From: Polyangiaceae bacterium
Lineage (GTDB): Bacteria > Myxococcota_A > Polyangia > Polyangiales > Polyangiaceae
NCBI GenBank assembly: GCA_013361525.1
Contig: JABFXY010000033.1
Location: 1 to 40,104, forward strand
Direction: 5' to 3'
Length of the DNA stretch: 40,104 bases
Position 1 is the stretch's first letter. Every line of letters starts with the position of its first letter. Below the pieces are notes generated by a model that saw nothing but the letters and a program-made list of their open reading frames with translations, searched no databases and was not told the origin of the DNA. The translations under genes and the position numbers were made by a program. Below are positions 7,715-16,391 of the stretch, piece by piece.

Positions 7715-9660
7715 GTTCGGTAGCTCGCGACGATCGTGGAGACGCGTGCGGCGACGTCCTTGACGACGTCGTTCGCTGCGGTGGTTGCTTCGAGCCGAGC
7801 CACCGTGTCGTCGGTGAGCTTGTTCAGCTCGTTCACCGCGGAAGAGATCTGCGTGATGCCGGCGTTCTGTTGACTTACCGCGGCGGCGATCTGGCGCACG
7901 GCGGCGGAGTTGTCGGTCACGATGCCGGACAGCTCACGCAAGCTCTCGCCGGAGGCTTTGACCTGTGTGAGACCCGTCTCCATCTTGTCGGCGCCTTTGG
8001 CGGTGATCGACACCGCGGTGCGAATGGCAGAGCTGATGTCGTCGAGGATTTCGCGGACCCGGTTCGTCGCCTGGATGGATTGATCCGCGAGGCTGCGGAT
8101 CTCGCGCGCGACGACGCCGAAGCCCTTGCCGTGCTCGCCCGATCGAACGGCTTCGATCGCGGCGTTCAGCGCCAGCATGTTCGATTGATCCGCGAGGTCC
8201 TTCACCGCTTCGGTGATGAGGCCGATCTGATGCGTGCGGTCGGTAAGCTCGGTGATCCGATCGGCGATTTCGGCGACCTGTGCGCGGATGTCCACGAGGC
8301 CCGAGAGGCTGTGCTCGATCGCGACGGAGCCTTGTTTCCCGACCTGATCCGCGCGCTCGGCGACCTTCAGGACCGCCTCGGCTTTTTGTGCTGCGAGCAG
8401 CGAGGTCTGCTTGATCTCGTGCATCGTGATCTGAGTCTCCTGCACGGCCGCGACCTGACGGTTGATCGTCTCGCGCTGCTCGATCGTGGAGGCCCCGAGG
8501 TTGCCGACCGAGTCCCCGAGGAGCCGTGTCGACTCCTGGAGGCTCGCGAGGATCTCGCGCAACTTCTCGACCATTCGCGCGAAATTCGAAGCGAGCCTTC
8601 CGATCTCGTCGTTCGACTCGGCGACGACCGTCTGGGTGAGATCCCCGTCGCGCACGATCGTGTCGACGACGCGCGAGAGCGAGTCGATCGGCCGAACGAG
8701 GCGCCGCGCCATGAGGAACGAGAGGACCACCGCCGCGAGGCCGAACAGCACGATGAGCGCGACGGTGACGAGGACCGCGCGCTGGACCGGCGCATACGCT
8801 TCGGCTCGGTTTTGAACCGCGACCACGACCCAACCCCGCCCGCCGTCCCGGAACGACTTCGTCGCGTTCGCGACGTAGTCACCCGATTGCGCGACCCCGT
8901 TCGTGTCGGCGTCGTTCACGAGCCGCGCGACGTCCGACGGCCGCAGCCCGCCGTCTTCGCCTTCACGCTCGTAGAGGATCGTGCCGTCGGGTCGCGTGAT
9001 GACGACGGAGAAGCTCCGGTAGCCCCGGCTCACCGCGCGATCGATGGCGGGCTGCACCTCCTCGCCGACCTGCGTCTCCCATGCGTATGCACCCAAGAGC
9101 ACACCCAGGGTGTGCCCGTCCGCCGGCGATACGACGGGGCGCGCGATCGACAACACACGCTCGCCGAGGATCGGATCCGGCGCCTCGAGCGAATCGTCGT
9201 CCTTCGCTCCGGCCAATGCGGCTCGGAACCAGGGCGATGCGACGACGGCGGGTTGGTTCCGCGCGTAGAGATCGAGCGTCTCGCCGTCGCTCGCGGCGAC
9301 GGCGTGCCCGTCGGCGGTGAACAACACCAGGGCGCGGTATTCGGGGTAGCGCTCGTGTAGGACGTGCAGGCTCGATTCGCTCTTCTCGAAGGAGTCGTAG
9401 ATGAGCGCGCCGCGTAGGATCGCGTCCTCGGCCCAGCTCTCGATGTTCTTCTGTCGCTCGGAGATCGTCGAGGATAGCGTCCGCTCGATCCCGTGCGCGT
9501 CGCTCATCAACCGCCCGTGGACTTGGCTCGTCAGCTGCGCGTTCAACATCGACGAGACCGTCGCGCCGACGAGCACGAGCGGGATCAACGCGATGGCGCA
9601 GACATACAGCGTGAGGCGTAGCTGAAACGACAATGTTCGCGGCTGTCCGGGGTTCGTCAT
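7711..9660 (-). CDS. Methyl-accepting chemotaxis protein with periplasmic Cache-like sensor
   Basis: Transmembrane receptor of 649 residues. TM1 spans ~15-37 ([20 protein letters not shown]), followed by a periplasmic domain of about 250 residues whose length and pattern ([34 protein letters not shown]) fit a double Cache sensor. TM2 is at ~290-317, then HAMP (~317-370, [12 protein letters not shown]) and a cytoplasmic signalling domain whose hairpin tip is unmistakable ([20 protein letters not shown] at ~490-510). The C-terminus IVASYRT lacks a NWETF-type CheR-binding pentapeptide. The ATG at 9660 overlaps the stop of the upstream lipoprotein gene (ATGA). It is the only MCP in the window, so it is probably the dedicated receptor of this operon. 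Confidence 0.95.
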   Translation of the reverse strand: MTNPGQPRTLSFQLRLTLYVCAIALIPLVLVGATVSSMLNAQLTSQVHGRLMSDAHGIERTLSSTISERQKNIESWAEDAILRGALIYDSFEKSESSLHVLHERYPEYRALVLFTADGHAVAASDGETLDLYARNQPAVVASPWFRAALAGAKDDDSLEAPDPILGERVLSIARPVVSPADGHTLGVLLGAYAWETQVGEEVQPAIDRAVSRGYRSFSVVITRPDGTILYEREGEDGGLRPSDVARLVNDADTNGVAQSGDYVANATKSFRDGGRGWVVVAVQNRAEAYAPVQRAVLVTVALIVLFGLAAVVLSFLMARRLVRPIDSLSRVVDTIVRDGDLTQTVVAESNDEIGRLASNFARMVEKLREILASLQESTRLLGDSVGNLGASTIEQRETINRQVAAVQETQITMHEIKQTSLLAAQKAEAVLKVAERADQVGKQGSVAIEHSLSGLVDIRAQVAEIADRITELTDRTHQIGLITEAVKDLADQSNMLALNAAIEAVRSGEHGKGFGVVAREIRSLADQSIQATNRVREILDDISSAIRTAVSITAKGADKMETGLTQVKASGESLRELSGIVTDNSAAVRQIAAAVSQQNAGITQISSAVNELNKLTDDTVARLEATTAANDVVKDVAARVSTIVASYRT

Positions 9661-10334
9661 AATTGGTCGAGACTCACCCCGATGGTGAGCGCACCGATGG
9701 CCTGGTCGTTCGTCATCACCGGGATCGACACCTGCACCGAGTAGCTCTGCGTCGACTCGTCGAAGCTCGCCTTGTCGATGAACTCCGCGCCGCGACCGCC
9801 ATCGAAGGACTTCGACCACTTCTCTTCGTCGCCCTGCCAGTAGTCGCTCGTGCGCGAGGTCGTGGCGACGATCGCGCCCTGGTCGTCCATGGCGAACGCT
9901 TCGTTGATGGCTTTGTTGGCCGCGGCGTGTTTGCGCAGCGCCTTGGAAGCGTCGTTGTCGAGGTAGACCTTCATGAAGTCGGCGACGCCGGTCGCGCCTC
10001 GCCAGTCTCCGTCGAGCTTTTTGATCTGCTCGAGCGGGACGCGCTTCGCATTTTGCGTGCGGACTGCTTCCACGACGGTCTCGTCCGCGGCCATCGCACG
10101 GAGCGTCGGCATGATCGCGTCGATCTTCGCTTTGGTCGCGACTTCGCCCCGTGGCGACGCGGTCGCGAGCGGAGGCCTCGATGTTCGCGCGCTCGCCGTC
10201 GGTCGCGCAGCGCTGGCTTTCACCGCCGTCGGCGCGGTTCGCGTCTGGCCGACGTCCGCTCCGTCGCACGCCGGTAACGACGAAACGAGGAGCACGAGAG
10301 CCACGCAGCGGTGAATCGGCGGTCCAGCGGACAT
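9657..10334 (-). CDS. Lipoprotein with PDC/Cache-type sensor domain
   Basis: First gene of the chemosensory operon; 225 residues from ATG at 10334. The signal peptide has lipobox SLPAC, followed by a Ser/Ala/Pro/Thr tether, then a PDC-like sensor. Typical features are a long N-terminal helix ([20 protein letters not shown]), an [20 protein letters not shown] strand-turn block and a C-terminal [20 protein letters not shown]. In other proteins this domain senses small ligands, but here it has no membrane-spanning kinase or receptor attached. Its stop overlaps the MCP start by 4 nt, so the two are probably made together and the lipoprotein may present ligand to the receptor or form its periplasmic partner. 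A TTG 14 codons upstream could extend the frame but would precede the signal peptide and was not chosen. Confidence 0.82.
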   Translation of the reverse strand: MSAGPPIHRCVALVLLVSSLPACDGADVGQTRTAPTAVKASAARPTASARTSRPPLATASPRGEVATKAKIDAIMPTLRAMAADETVVEAVRTQNAKRVPLEQIKKLDGDWRGATGVADFMKVYLDNDASKALRKHAAANKAINEAFAMDDQGAIVATTSRTSDYWQGDEEKWSKSFDGGRGAEFIDKASFDESTQSYSVQVSIPVMTNDQAIGALTIGVSLDQL

Positions 10335-10479
10335 TGGCCCAACGTCAACCGAACCACCTGGATCGCGGCCCGTCAAACGACGCGATCACCCACACCGAAC
10401 GCGCGAGCTCGGTGGAACGACCAGAGCAACTCGAAGCGTGCGCGAGCGCACGTGGCGAAGCGCGCCTACGGATCCGCGC

Positions 10480-10914
10480 TCACGCCCGCGCCGCGCGCGC
10501 TTCGAGCTCCTGCTCGATCCGCGGCGCGCTGTCGGCGTGGTGGTGAATGATCTTCCAGACGCCGTCGATCCGTCGAAGCACGTTCGTCACCTTCAGCGTG
10601 CTGCCGCCGAACGCCGCCGCCACGACGAATGCGCCTGTCGTGTATGCGACGTCACCGAACACGTGAGGCCGGATGTCGCGAATCTCGCTGCCGCCTGCGT
10701 CGTTCGGCCGCACGAAGGAATCGAAGACCTGCCACGTCGCGAGGACCTCGTCCCAGCCGTGCGCCCACTCTCCCGCCGGGTGCCCGCTCGTGACCGCGTC
10801 GCCGTGGTGCCAGGCCGCTTCCATCGCCGCGAGGCCCTTTCCGCTCATCATCTGCTCGAGCGCGTCGTAGAAGCGCTTCGTCGCGAGCACGACCTCTTCT
10901 TCCTCGGGCGTCAT
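10480..10914 (-). CDS. NTF2-like (SnoaL/DUF4440-type) family protein
   Basis: A 144-residue protein with the cone-shaped NTF2-like pattern: N-terminal helix (EVVLATKRFYDALEQMMSGK), W-HHGD segment, GWDEVLATWQVF helix and the terminal strands AYTTGAFVVAAAF and VTNVLRRIDGVWKIIHHHAD. The final 'DGVWKI.HHH.D' block is characteristic of SnoaL_3/DUF4440 proteins. Many are enzymes or small-ligand binders, but no function can be assigned. ATG at 10914 is preferred because AAGG lies just upstream; GTG at 10920 is an alternative. It follows the STAS-like gene by 15 nt and may be the last gene of the VgrG operon. The 145-nt gap to the chemosensory operon shows no clear terminator. Confidence 0.8.
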   Translation of the reverse strand: MTPEEEEVVLATKRFYDALEQMMSGKGLAAMEAAWHHGDAVTSGHPAGEWAHGWDEVLATWQVFDSFVRPNDAGGSEIRDIRPHVFGDVAYTTGAFVVAAAFGGSTLKVTNVLRRIDGVWKIIHHHADSAPRIEQELEARAARA

Positions 10915-10929
10915 GTCCACCTTCTCGGT

Positions 10930-11310
10930 CTATCCGGGTTGCGTCTCGACGAAACGGACGACGTCGTTCGCCGTGCTGTCGTGCGCGATGCGCGTGAGCT
11001 GAAGCCTCGTGAGCGCGTTCCGCGTGACGATGGAGACGCGATCGATCCCGTGCTTGCGAACGCCTTCGAGCAACGTCGCGAACGCAGCCTGACCTTCCTC
11101 GCGTTGAGGTTTCAAGTCGTTCGCATCCATCACGAGGTGCGTGATCCGCGCCGTAGGACGGCACGCGTCCAGGACCGTCTGCGCGAAGATGTCGGTGACG
11201 TCGCGCTTCCAAAACCCCCACACCCGCACGCGCAGCGAATGCGACGCTGCGTCGAGGTCCAGCGAGAACCCGGCAGCTTCAGTTCCGAAGGTCTTTGGTT
11301 GCACGACCAT
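10930..11310 (-). CDS. STAS/SpoIIAA-like fold protein of unknown function
   Basis: A 126-residue protein with an alternating strand/helix pattern: SLDLDAASHSLRVRVWGFW, a helix (TDIFAQTVLDACR), the strand ITHLVMDANDLKPQ, a helix (AAFATLLEGVRKHG), DRVSIVTRNALTRLQLTRIA and a final VVRFVETQ. This resembles SpoIIAA/STAS-like domains, which often mediate protein-protein or lipid interactions. The anti-anti-sigma phospho-serine site is not obvious. It starts 18 nt after the stop of the thiolase-fold gene and so probably belongs to the VgrG operon. The fold assignment comes from pattern reading only. Confidence 0.6.
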   Translation of the reverse strand: MVVQPKTFGTEAAGFSLDLDAASHSLRVRVWGFWKRDVTDIFAQTVLDACRPTARITHLVMDANDLKPQREEGQAAFATLLEGVRKHGIDRVSIVTRNALTRLQLTRIAHDSTANDVVRFVETQPG

Positions 11311-11328
11311 CGTTTGCGCGCTCGAAGC

Positions 11329-12393
11329 TCACGGAGCGCCGACGAGGATGCCGCCTCGTTCGCCGCCGTCGCTTCCGGCGAGCAGCAAACCCATCGGCGT
11401 CGGCGCATAGCCACGTTTGAACATGTCGCTCGCGAGCACGAGCCCGAGTGGAAGCGCGGCGGCGCCGAGCTGCCCGATTCGTTGCGCCGGCGCGTCGATC
11501 GCGATCGGCGGACACCAGAGCGTGTTCGTCCGGGTGAGCGCCGCGTAGAGCTCGCGCACGCGGTAGTGCTCGAAGCCGTGATCCGAGATCGCCCAACCGA
11601 CCTTCATCTCGTCGGGCAACACGCTCGTCGATTGGCGGATCACCGTCGCGAGCGCCGTCGCATCGAAGGCGCTCGTGTCGTCGTACGCGCTGATCTCGCC
11701 CGCCTCGGACGCGACCGCGTGAATTCGGCAGAGCGGACGAAGCCCGTGCGAGGCGCCGAAGTCTTCGCGGGCGATGAGGGCGAAGGCCGCGCACTCGCCG
11801 GGGATCACCGCGTCGATTCGTTCGGCAGAAAAGAGCCTTCCCGCGACGTCGAGCGCCGTGATCTGCATCGGATCGAAATCGCTGTGCACCCCGCCGACGA
11901 GAACGGCGTCGACCTCGCGCATCGCGAGGGAGGTCAGCGCGTCCGGCAAGATCGACGCGAGGCCTGCGGAGCCGGATGTGGAGAGATCGACGTCGGGATC
12001 GCCGAACGTCTGTCGCAACGAAGCGCGCAGACGCATCGCGAGCACACGCCCGATCTCGCTTCGTTGCTGGCCCGGCCGCGGCTCGGGGAAGGCGAGGGCG
12101 ACCCGCAGCTTGAGGGGCTTCGGCGCGCCGCGCGCGTCCTTCAAAGCGGCCCCGACCACCGTCGCGATCTCGCGCAGGGCCTGGTCGGCGAGGATCGCCG
12201 CGCGCTCTTCGCCGACCGTGTACGGGTCCTGCGTCGAGTCGTAGGCCATCGTCACCGAGCCCCCGTCAGGAGCGACGAGCGGAGCCGCCGTGAGCGCAGG
12301 CAGACCCGTTCTCAACATCAGCGCGGTTTGTTCGGCATTCAGCCCGATCGGCGTCCGAGCGCCGACCGCAAATACGGACCCTTGGCCCTTCAC
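11329..12393 (-). CDS. Thiolase/beta-ketoacyl-synthase-fold protein, apparently catalytically inactive
   Basis: A 354-residue protein resembling the ketosynthase-like proteins found beside VgrG and DUF2169 genes. It starts at GTG 12393 with GAGGA upstream. Thiolase-fold landmarks are visible: VFAVGARTPIGL at the N-terminus, DLSTSGSAGLASIL (~136-149) at the nucleophile-elbow position, VDAVLVGGVHSDFDP (~161-175) and IGQLGAAALPLGLVLA (~306-321) in place of the GHxxxAAG block. At the first site no cysteine is present, and at the last the expected catalytic His is Gln308. It therefore looks like a pseudoenzyme, perhaps a structural or adaptor component. Located 19 nt downstream of the DUF2169 gene in the VgrG operon. 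Confidence 0.75.
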   Translation of the reverse strand: MKGQGSVFAVGARTPIGLNAEQTALMLRTGLPALTAAPLVAPDGGSVTMAYDSTQDPYTVGEERAAILADQALREIATVVGAALKDARGAPKPLKLRVALAFPEPRPGQQRSEIGRVLAMRLRASLRQTFGDPDVDLSTSGSAGLASILPDALTSLAMREVDAVLVGGVHSDFDPMQITALDVAGRLFSAERIDAVIPGECAAFALIAREDFGASHGLRPLCRIHAVASEAGEISAYDDTSAFDATALATVIRQSTSVLPDEMKVGWAISDHGFEHYRVRELYAALTRTNTLWCPPIAIDAPAQRIGQLGAAALPLGLVLASDMFKRGYAPTPMGLLLAGSDGGERGGILVGAP

Positions 12394-12412
12394 GGCATCG
12401 TCCTCGTGGGCG

Positions 12413-13495
12413 TCATCGTTTCTCTTGAACGCGGATCTCTGCGTCCTTCATGCTTCGGGGGCCGCGCACCGAGGCGCGCCAGACGAGCTCCACCGCGAGC
12501 GGCGAAAGGATCTCTCCGGGGGGCGCGCCTTCCTCCGACGGCGCGCGCGGAACGGCGAACGTGTCGAGGATCACCGTGTCGATCGCAGGCGTGAAGATCT
12601 CGTCGTTTCTGCCTTTCACGCGGAACCGGATATCCAGCTTCACCCGCGGCAACACGAACCCGACCGTCCCTCCGTTGGGCGTGAGGTTCGTGAGCGCGCC
12701 CTCTTCGCCGCCGACGAGTGGCGGGGAGGCGATGAGGTCCGGCGTCGCGCACTGGTTCGCGCGGTCGTCGAAGTCGAGCGGGGGAAGCGGCGCTCGGTCT
12801 TCCTGCCATTTCTTGTCGTACGTGCCCCAGCGCTTTCGGCGCGGCTCCCAGTGCCTGCCGATGACGCCGAGGCCCGCGGGCTTGGGCTTGCTTCGCGCCG
12901 TGGAGATCGGGCTCTCCGGGTCTTCGATTTGCGGCGCCGGTGTTTGATCGAGCGACCCGAGGTTCGCCGCGATCCCTCTTCCTACGGGGTTGCGTGCGTC
13001 CTCGACGAAGCGGTCGGGATCGCTGATGTCGGTCCCACCGAATGCGTCGTCGTAACGCACGAGCAGATGCCGGATGGGTCGAGGCTCCGTCATTGCGTCT
13101 CCTTCGTGGACCCAGAGGCGCGTGCCGGTGACCCGAATGACCTTCTGCACCTTCGCGAGGCGCACGCCAGCGTCGAACGAAGGCACCGGTGCGCCGCCTG
13201 GTGCGTGTGCCGCGGCGACGACGACGACGTCCGTCGCCGGTTTTCGCACGAACAGATCCGACGGGTACCGAATGCTGCTTCGCTCCGGGTCGCCCCAAGG
13301 AATATCGGCCGCGCGGATCGGGCGCCGTCGCGCTTTGGGCGCGATCACGAACGAGCCGTCTGCGCCGCGCGGCGGGCCGGGCACGAGCTCGAACGTCGCT
13401 TTCACGATGGCGCAGAGGCGTTCGCCGTCTCGATCCGCGAGCAGGTGTGGCTCCGCCACGAAGTCGGTGTCGTTGTCGACTTTCGGAAGGCTCAT
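12413..13495 (-). CDS. DUF2169 family protein (candidate type VI secretion adaptor)
   Basis: A 360-residue protein starting MSLPKVDNDTDFVAEPHLL, 5 nt after the stop of the long VgrG. Family-typical features include CAIVKATFELVPG near the N-terminus, PWGDPERSSIRYPSDLFVRK, RYDDAFGGTDI, NPVGRGI, and a C-terminal half with two long beta-rich segments (VGFVLPRVKLDIRFRVKG, DTVILDTFAVP). DUF2169 proteins are commonly encoded beside vgrG, and in Agrobacterium tumefaciens one acts as an adaptor for loading an effector onto VgrG. Here no effector gene with a PAAR domain follows, so its cargo is unknown. It has no signal peptide and is probably cytoplasmic. Confidence 0.88.
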   Translation of the reverse strand: MSLPKVDNDTDFVAEPHLLADRDGERLCAIVKATFELVPGPPRGADGSFVIAPKARRRPIRAADIPWGDPERSSIRYPSDLFVRKPATDVVVVAAAHAPGGAPVPSFDAGVRLAKVQKVIRVTGTRLWVHEGDAMTEPRPIRHLLVRYDDAFGGTDISDPDRFVEDARNPVGRGIAANLGSLDQTPAPQIEDPESPISTARSKPKPAGLGVIGRHWEPRRKRWGTYDKKWQEDRAPLPPLDFDDRANQCATPDLIASPPLVGGEEGALTNLTPNGGTVGFVLPRVKLDIRFRVKGRNDEIFTPAIDTVILDTFAVPRAPSEEGAPPGEILSPLAVELVWRASVRGPRSMKDAEIRVQEKR

Positions 13496-13500
13496 GCGGC

Positions 13501-16371
13501 TTAGACCTGGGACACCGACTTCGTCAGCTGAATCTTCGACGAAAGGACCGCGACGATCGGAGAGGTGATCGTGACGCCGCTTCCGTCGATCACGACCTCG
13601 CTCGCGCCCGCCTTGAAGGTGATGCTCGTGGCGGCTTCCCACTTGTGGAATGCCCCGATGAACGTCGCGGGGCCTCCACCTTCGACGCTGTAGCTGCCCT
13701 TGATGTTGTCGTAGACGAGGCCGCCGACCATGTTCGTGGCGTTGCCTCCGGCGTTCTCCGATTCACCTGCCTTGGCGAACACGATCTGACCGAGCGCGTT
13801 GACGGTCTTGTTGCCGGCGGTCGTCTCGTTCGTCGCGCCGAACGTGCCCGTCACCTTCGCGAGGCCGATCGTCTCCGTCACATTGCCGCCGACGTCGCTC
13901 GTGATGCCGGTGAGGGCGGCCTGGATGCGCAGCGACCCGCTCGACTCGTCGAGGTTCGCGCCGACCTTGTGCGTGTTGTGGCCGGGGCCTTTCGCCCGGT
14001 CCGTCTGGTCGACGCCTGGGACGTCGCCGGCAGGACCATCCGCGTTCGCGGCTCCCTCGCCCCGCTGCCCCGCCGGATCCAAGCCGAGCGCGCTGCCGAG
14101 CGCGTCGACACCACCGTGAATGCCGGAAGAGATCGCGCTGTTCACTGCGGAATCGATGCCGAGCTGCGCGGTGTAGCTCGCGCCGCCTCCGTCACCACCA
14201 CCACCGCCGGCGTCGCGGCCGCCGCCACCGCCGCCGTCGCCACCGACGCGGCCTGCCTCTGCGCCGCCACCGGCGGCATCACCGCCGCCGCGACCCATTG
14301 CTCCACCGAATCCGGGCGGCATCGGCAGACCTGCTGCGTCCGACGCGAGGCCCGCGACCGCGCCCATGTCGCCGTTCGCGACCGCCTGCATGCCCGCGCC
14401 GATCTGATCCATCTGTGCCGTCATGTTGTTGACCGGCGCCATGACCTGATCGACGCGGCTCTGGACCGCAGCGTTCACCCGATCGAGCGCGGCGCTCGCA
14501 GCCGCCTGCGCCGCTTGAATCGCGACCTCCGCGGCGATGTTGAGGAGCGCCTCGAGCGGATTGCCATCCATCTCGAAGTGGTTGCCGCCGACCGACGTCG
14601 CGCTCGACCCGCTCGCGGTCACGGCCGCTACCGCGTTCACTTCGGTGTTGCGGTTGCCGCCGACCGAGATCGTCTGGTCCGCGCCGACCGTTGTCTGCGA
14701 GCCCATCGTGATCTTCGTCGTCTGGTTGCCGCCCACGGTGATGGTCTCGTTCACCGAGACGACGCGGGTTGCGTTGTTGCCGACGGTCGTCTTCTTGTCG
14801 TTGGCGGTCGCGATCGTCTGGTTGTGCTGGGCGTGGATCATGATCTCCTCGCCTCCGGCGCGATCCTCCATCCGGATCTCGTTCGTGCCGCCGCCGCCCG
14901 GCGTCGATCGCGTCTGCATCGACGTACGAGTCTTGCCCTCGGGCAACGCATAGGGCGGCATGTGTTTGCCGTTGTAGAGTTTGCCCGTCACGAGCGGCCT
15001 GTCGGGGTTGCCCTCGACGAACTCGACGACGACCTCCCAATCGATACGCGGCAAGATCATCGAGCCCGAGGTCTGCATCTGCGCGGTGCGGATCCAGCAC
15101 GAGGCCTTGTCGTCCTGGTCGGGACCGAGGTCCCAGTGGAACTTCACCTTGCAGCGGCCGTGCTCGTCCGTGTGGATCGCTTCCGGCTCGGAGCCCTGCG
15201 GCGCGACGACACGCGCCGTTTGCGGTCCGTGAATCACCGGGCGCGGCGTCGTCTGCGGCGTGCGGTATTTCACGTCCTTCGCGATGAGCTTGGCCACGGT
15301 GACGAAGGTGTCGCCCGCCCGCTGCGTGCTCGGCGTACCGACGCCGAAGTCGGCGAAGTACTTGCCCGAAGAGGATCCGTAGGCGTGGATGACCTTGATG
15401 GCGCACACGTCGGTCACCATGTCGTCGAGCGGCGCGTCGCCGATCGTGAGCAAGCGGCCCGCGTGAATGCGCGGACACTCGCAGAGGATCTCCGTCACCT
15501 CGCGATCGACCTGCTCGGCCTCCAATCGAACCTTGGCGAGCTGCTTGCCGACGCTCGGCTCGACGTACATGCCGGGGAAGTCGTATCGCTCGAGGTTGGT
15601 ATCGGCCGCCGCCTGCGCGTCGACCGTCATGTCGAGGCTCGGGCGCTTGAAGTCGTAATCCCTCAGCGTGAACTTGCCAGAGCGCACCTTCGCGAGCTCA
15701 CGCACGCCGAAGATCGCGTCGCCCCCGGACGAGAACCCGAGCTGCCCGCGAAACGGTAGCTCCTTGTCGCCGTCGATCTGATCCGACGAAGGGCTGTCGT
15801 CGGCGAACACGATCATCTCGGCGCCTTCTTCGACGACCGAGAAGAAGTAGATGCCTTCTTCCTCCAGGAGGCGCGACACGAAATCGAGCGAGCTCTCGAA
15901 GTACTGGACGCAATATTCGCGTTTCGCGTACGTCCCGGTCGTTTGCCACTTCTGGCTCGTCGTGGCGATGCCGTGGTCCTCGAGGACCTGCGTCACGATC
16001 TCTTTGACGTCCTTGTCTTGGAAGATCCGCGCGGTCACCGACCCTCCGAGAAGGCCGAGCTGCGAGACCACCCGCAGCTTCACGTTGTGGGCGGAGCCGG
16101 AGAAGTCGACGTTCAAGCCACCGACCGACGGTGATCCGACCACGGTCACCGACTCGATGACGCCTGCGAACTCATGGACGTCCTCGCCGTCGAAGCCGAA
16201 GCCGAGATAAGCGAGCTTGCCGAGGGCGTTCTCCGGGCCGAGGTCTTCGCTGAAGCGGACCTCGATGTCGAGCGCGGCCGGTCGTCCGAGCTCGCGGGTG
16301 AGCTCGAAGCTGACGATGCGCTCGGCGACCGTGTCGTCGATCTGGAACAGGGGGGCGAGGTTTCGGCTCAT
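13501..16371 (-). CDS. VgrG spike protein with large helical/Gly-rich insertion
   Basis: A 956-residue VgrG, over 200 residues longer than its two paralogues upstream. The gp27-like base is at ~1-400 (EYCVQYFESSLDFVSRLLEE, EEGIYFF), the OB/gp5-like region at ~405-530 (HTDEHGRCKVKFHWDLGPDQ, LPRIDWEVVVEFVEGNPDRP) and TPGGGGTNEIRMEDRAG opens the beta-helix. VGGN-type repeats then run to ~597. There a ~200-residue insertion begins: an Ala-rich amphipathic helical stretch (~598-690), a Gly-rich spacer (~690-727) and a hydrophilic segment to ~800. The beta-repeat region resumes at SSGSLRIQAALTGITSDVGG and ends in a tip similar to that of the VgrG at 18624. Start ATG 16371; 20 nt after the previous gene. 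The insertion could carry an effector, a docking site or a multimerisation element. Confidence 0.93.
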   Translation of the reverse strand: MSRNLAPLFQIDDTVAERIVSFELTRELGRPAALDIEVRFSEDLGPENALGKLAYLGFGFDGEDVHEFAGVIESVTVVGSPSVGGLNVDFSGSAHNVKLRVVSQLGLLGGSVTARIFQDKDVKEIVTQVLEDHGIATTSQKWQTTGTYAKREYCVQYFESSLDFVSRLLEEEGIYFFSVVEEGAEMIVFADDSPSSDQIDGDKELPFRGQLGFSSGGDAIFGVRELAKVRSGKFTLRDYDFKRPSLDMTVDAQAAADTNLERYDFPGMYVEPSVGKQLAKVRLEAEQVDREVTEILCECPRIHAGRLLTIGDAPLDDMVTDVCAIKVIHAYGSSSGKYFADFGVGTPSTQRAGDTFVTVAKLIAKDVKYRTPQTTPRPVIHGPQTARVVAPQGSEPEAIHTDEHGRCKVKFHWDLGPDQDDKASCWIRTAQMQTSGSMILPRIDWEVVVEFVEGNPDRPLVTGKLYNGKHMPPYALPEGKTRTSMQTRSTPGGGGTNEIRMEDRAGGEEIMIHAQHNQTIATANDKKTTVGNNATRVVSVNETITVGGNQTTKITMGSQTTVGADQTISVGGNRNTEVNAVAAVTASGSSATSVGGNHFEMDGNPLEALLNIAAEVAIQAAQAAASAALDRVNAAVQSRVDQVMAPVNNMTAQMDQIGAGMQAVANGDMGAVAGLASDAAGLPMPPGFGGAMGRGGGDAAGGGAEAGRVGGDGGGGGGRDAGGGGGDGGGASYTAQLGIDSAVNSAISSGIHGGVDALGSALGLDPAGQRGEGAANADGPAGDVPGVDQTDRAKGPGHNTHKVGANLDESSGSLRIQAALTGITSDVGGNVTETIGLAKVTGTFGATNETTAGNKTVNALGQIVFAKAGESENAGGNATNMVGGLVYDNIKGSYSVEGGGPATFIGAFHKWEAATSITFKAGASEVVIDGSGVTITSPIVAVLSSKIQLTKSVSQV

Positions 16372-16391
16372 GGCGTGGTTGTCGACGCTGG

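Noticed and set aside
7708..9360. 550-codon plus-strand frame opposite the MCP gene
   Set aside because: Antisense shadow of a definite methyl-accepting chemotaxis protein.
10335..10376. Upstream extension of the PDC-sensor lipoprotein to a TTG codon
   Set aside because: It would place 14 extra residues before a well-formed signal peptide, and TTG is a rare start.
10438..12594. 718-codon plus-strand frame across the STAS-like and thiolase-fold genes
   Set aside because: Its translation is Arg-rich and featureless, while three minus-strand genes with recognisable folds occupy the region.
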